Shown here: positions 62,991-64,000 of the stretch, in pieces
Position numbering within the stretch: the first letter of the stretch is position 1
Layout of the letters: every line of letters starts with the position of its first letter
From: Rhodospirillaceae bacterium
Lineage (GTDB): Bacteria > Pseudomonadota > Alphaproteobacteria > MPNO01 > UBA2964
Assembly: GCA_002720855.1 (NCBI GenBank)
Contig: PBIN01000015.1
Location: 186,001 to 250,000, forward strand
DNA length: 64,000 nucleotides
Direction of reading: 5' to 3'
Translations under genes and position numbers: made by a program
The notes under the pieces: model-generated
Database searches by the model: none
What the model was told of the DNA's origin: nothing
Seen by the model: only the letters and a program-made list of their open reading frames with translations

Positions 62991-63855
62991 ATGCGATGTC
63001 TGTCATTTCTGTTTTGCTTTGGCATTTTGATCGTCACCCAAACTGCGGCACAAATCGCCCCTCAAAAAGCGGTCACAGAAGTCGATCTCCAACTAGTCCT
63101 TGCCGTGGATGTGTCAGGCAGCGTCGATGAACAAGAGGCGCTTTTACAGCGAAATGGCTACATCGCGGCCATCAATGACCCGGCAGTTCTCAAGACCATT
63201 ACGTCAGGGATTTTGGGCCGTATCGCGGTCAGGGATTTTGGGCCGTATCGCGGTCACCTATTTTGAATGGGCTGGCGACGGTTGGCAGCTGCCGGTCACA
63301 GGTTGGGAGTTAATAGACAGCGCTGAGACTGCAAAGTTATTTGCGGTAAAATTACGGAACGCACCGATTGGTGCCGGTCCTTGGACATCAATTTCCGAAG
63401 CGATCGAGCGCGGTGTCACATTGATCGAAAGCAGTCCTTATCGAGGCTTGCGCCGCGTAATTGATATTTCGGGGGATGGTCCCAACAATACGGGAGGTCT
63501 TGTCGTTCCAGCGCGGGATGCCGCGATCGCAAAACGAATTACCATCAATGGGCTGCCCATTATCAATGAGAGACTTAATTTTGGACGAACGCCTATGCCG
63601 AACCTGGATTTATATTATCGTCATTGCGTCATCGGCGGCCCTGGCGCTTTCTTGATCGTGGCAAACGGCTTTAAAGATTTCGCACGGGCGATCAAACGCA
63701 AATTGATCCTGGAAATTGCTAACCTACCTGCGCCTCATAGCCCGATAAAAACAGGCCAACTCGCGCAGGCAACGGGCACCACAACAAGCACGCGTTGGGT
63801 TCCGCCCTGCACCGAAGGTGAAAAACGCTTTCGTGGCATTATTGATGATGAATAA
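62991..63855 (+). pseudogene. DUF1194 (von Willebrand A-like) secreted protein, frameshifted by a 25-bp tandem duplication
   Basis: Signal peptide (MRCLSFLFCFGILIVTQTAA), then a vWA-like DUF1194 domain with the MIDAS motif DVSGSVDEQE. Reading breaks after GILGRIAV, where a 25-bp unit is repeated head to tail (63207-63231 and 63232-63256); the shifted frame ends at 63266. The rest of the domain (TYFEWAGDGWQLP, RVIDISGDGPNNTGG, GLPIINER) runs in another frame to 63855. With one unit removed the gene is 840 bp and reads GRIAVTYFEWAG, as expected for DUF1194, giving 279 residues. Confidence 0.9.
63207..63256. repeat. 25-bp perfect direct tandem repeat
   Basis: Unit GGGATTTTGGGCCGTATCGC plus GGTCA, present twice with no spacer; the preceding TCA extends the repeat to 63204. 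Length 25 is not a multiple of three, so the DUF1194 frame shifts. Confidence 0.95.
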
Positions 63856-63919
63856 GTCGTCGTGTCACGGAACCGCAATTCAGTAGACGTATAGCGCCGT
63901 TAGACCCTATAAGGCGCCT

Positions 63920-64000
63920 ATGACTGATATCGCATTTACCAAAATGCATGGCTTGGGCAACGACTTTGTTGTCATCGATACGCGGAAAACGCCTCGTGAT
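63920..64000 (+). CDS. dapF: diaminopimelate epimerase, partial at the window end
   Basis: The 27 visible codons read MTDIAFTKMHGLGNDFVVID then TRKTPRD. KMHGLGNDF is the conserved N-terminal block of DapF, which converts LL- to meso-diaminopimelate for peptidoglycan and lysine. The gene continues beyond the window. It starts 64 nt after the broken DUF1194 gene. Confidence 0.95.
   Translation, partial: MTDIAFTKMHGLGNDFVVIDTRKTPRD

Noticed and set aside
63230-63270. Programmed frameshift or Sec codon to explain the DUF1194 break
   Set aside because: The break coincides exactly with a 25-bp duplication, and removal of one copy restores the frame without recoding.

Overview
The window is a 64 kb piece of an alphaproteobacterial chromosome, most likely an uncultured member of Rhodospirillales or a nearby order. 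The evidence is the gene order: atpHAGDC without the Fo genes, beside priA; nadD-rsfS-rlmH-gpmI-envC-ctpA-rppH; mdh-sucCD-sucA-sucB-lpd beside sdhCDAB; and ffh-rpsP-rimM-trmD-rplS with leuCDB. G+C looks moderate by eye (not computed). There are no rRNA genes, CRISPR arrays, prophages or intact insertion sequences. Nearly all the DNA is core chromosome with small accessory islands between housekeeping operons.

Layout. 0-6 kb: a minus-strand operon of a PhnD/PhnC/PhnE-like ABC transporter followed by selenide, water dikinase fused to a flavin oxidoreductase, probably a selenium uptake and activation unit. 6-9 kb: a DUF2339 remnant, tRNA-Ser(CGA) with a small unknown gene, a PEP-CTERM-type protein and a MetE-like methyltransferase. 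9.3-21.5 kb (plus): rplU-rpmA, obgE-proB-proA-nadD-rsfS-rlmH and gpmI-envC-ctpA-yibQ-rppH. Several starts here are non-canonical (CTG, TTG, ATT). 21.5-29 kb (minus): F1-ATPase genes and priA. 29-33 kb (plus): fsa, a DUF484 gene, xerC and two tandem TauD/TfdA dioxygenases. 33-46 kb (minus): most TCA-cycle genes. 46-47 kb: a 1 kb stretch without convincing coding capacity, rich in hairpins and ending in a strong stem, which is a candidate structured RNA. 47-53.4 kb: a CitE-like lyase, a PEP-CTERM protein, a TPR/GT41 glycosyltransferase, and a three-gene unit of a divergent DUF692 (MNIO) enzyme, a putative partner and a LysE exporter. 53.4-62 kb (minus): asd, a 54-residue secreted protein, leuB, leuD-leuC, and ffh-rpsP-rimM-trmD-rplS. 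62-64 kb (plus): a calcineurin-like phosphatase homologue that has lost its metal ligands, a DUF1194 gene broken by a 25-bp tandem duplication, and the start of dapF.

Functionally the window holds central carbon metabolism (malate to succinate and 2-oxoglutarate conversion), ATP synthesis, proline, leucine and aspartate-family amino acid synthesis, and ribosome assembly and maturation. Four proteins (L21, Mdh, L19, S16) carry long charged low-complexity C-terminal tails. The points most worth a second look are the structured region at 46.3-47.0 kb, the pseudophosphatase, the DUF1194 duplication, the ATT and CTG starts, the MNIO-LysE unit, and a 16-bp motif shared by the mdh and sucA upstream regions.
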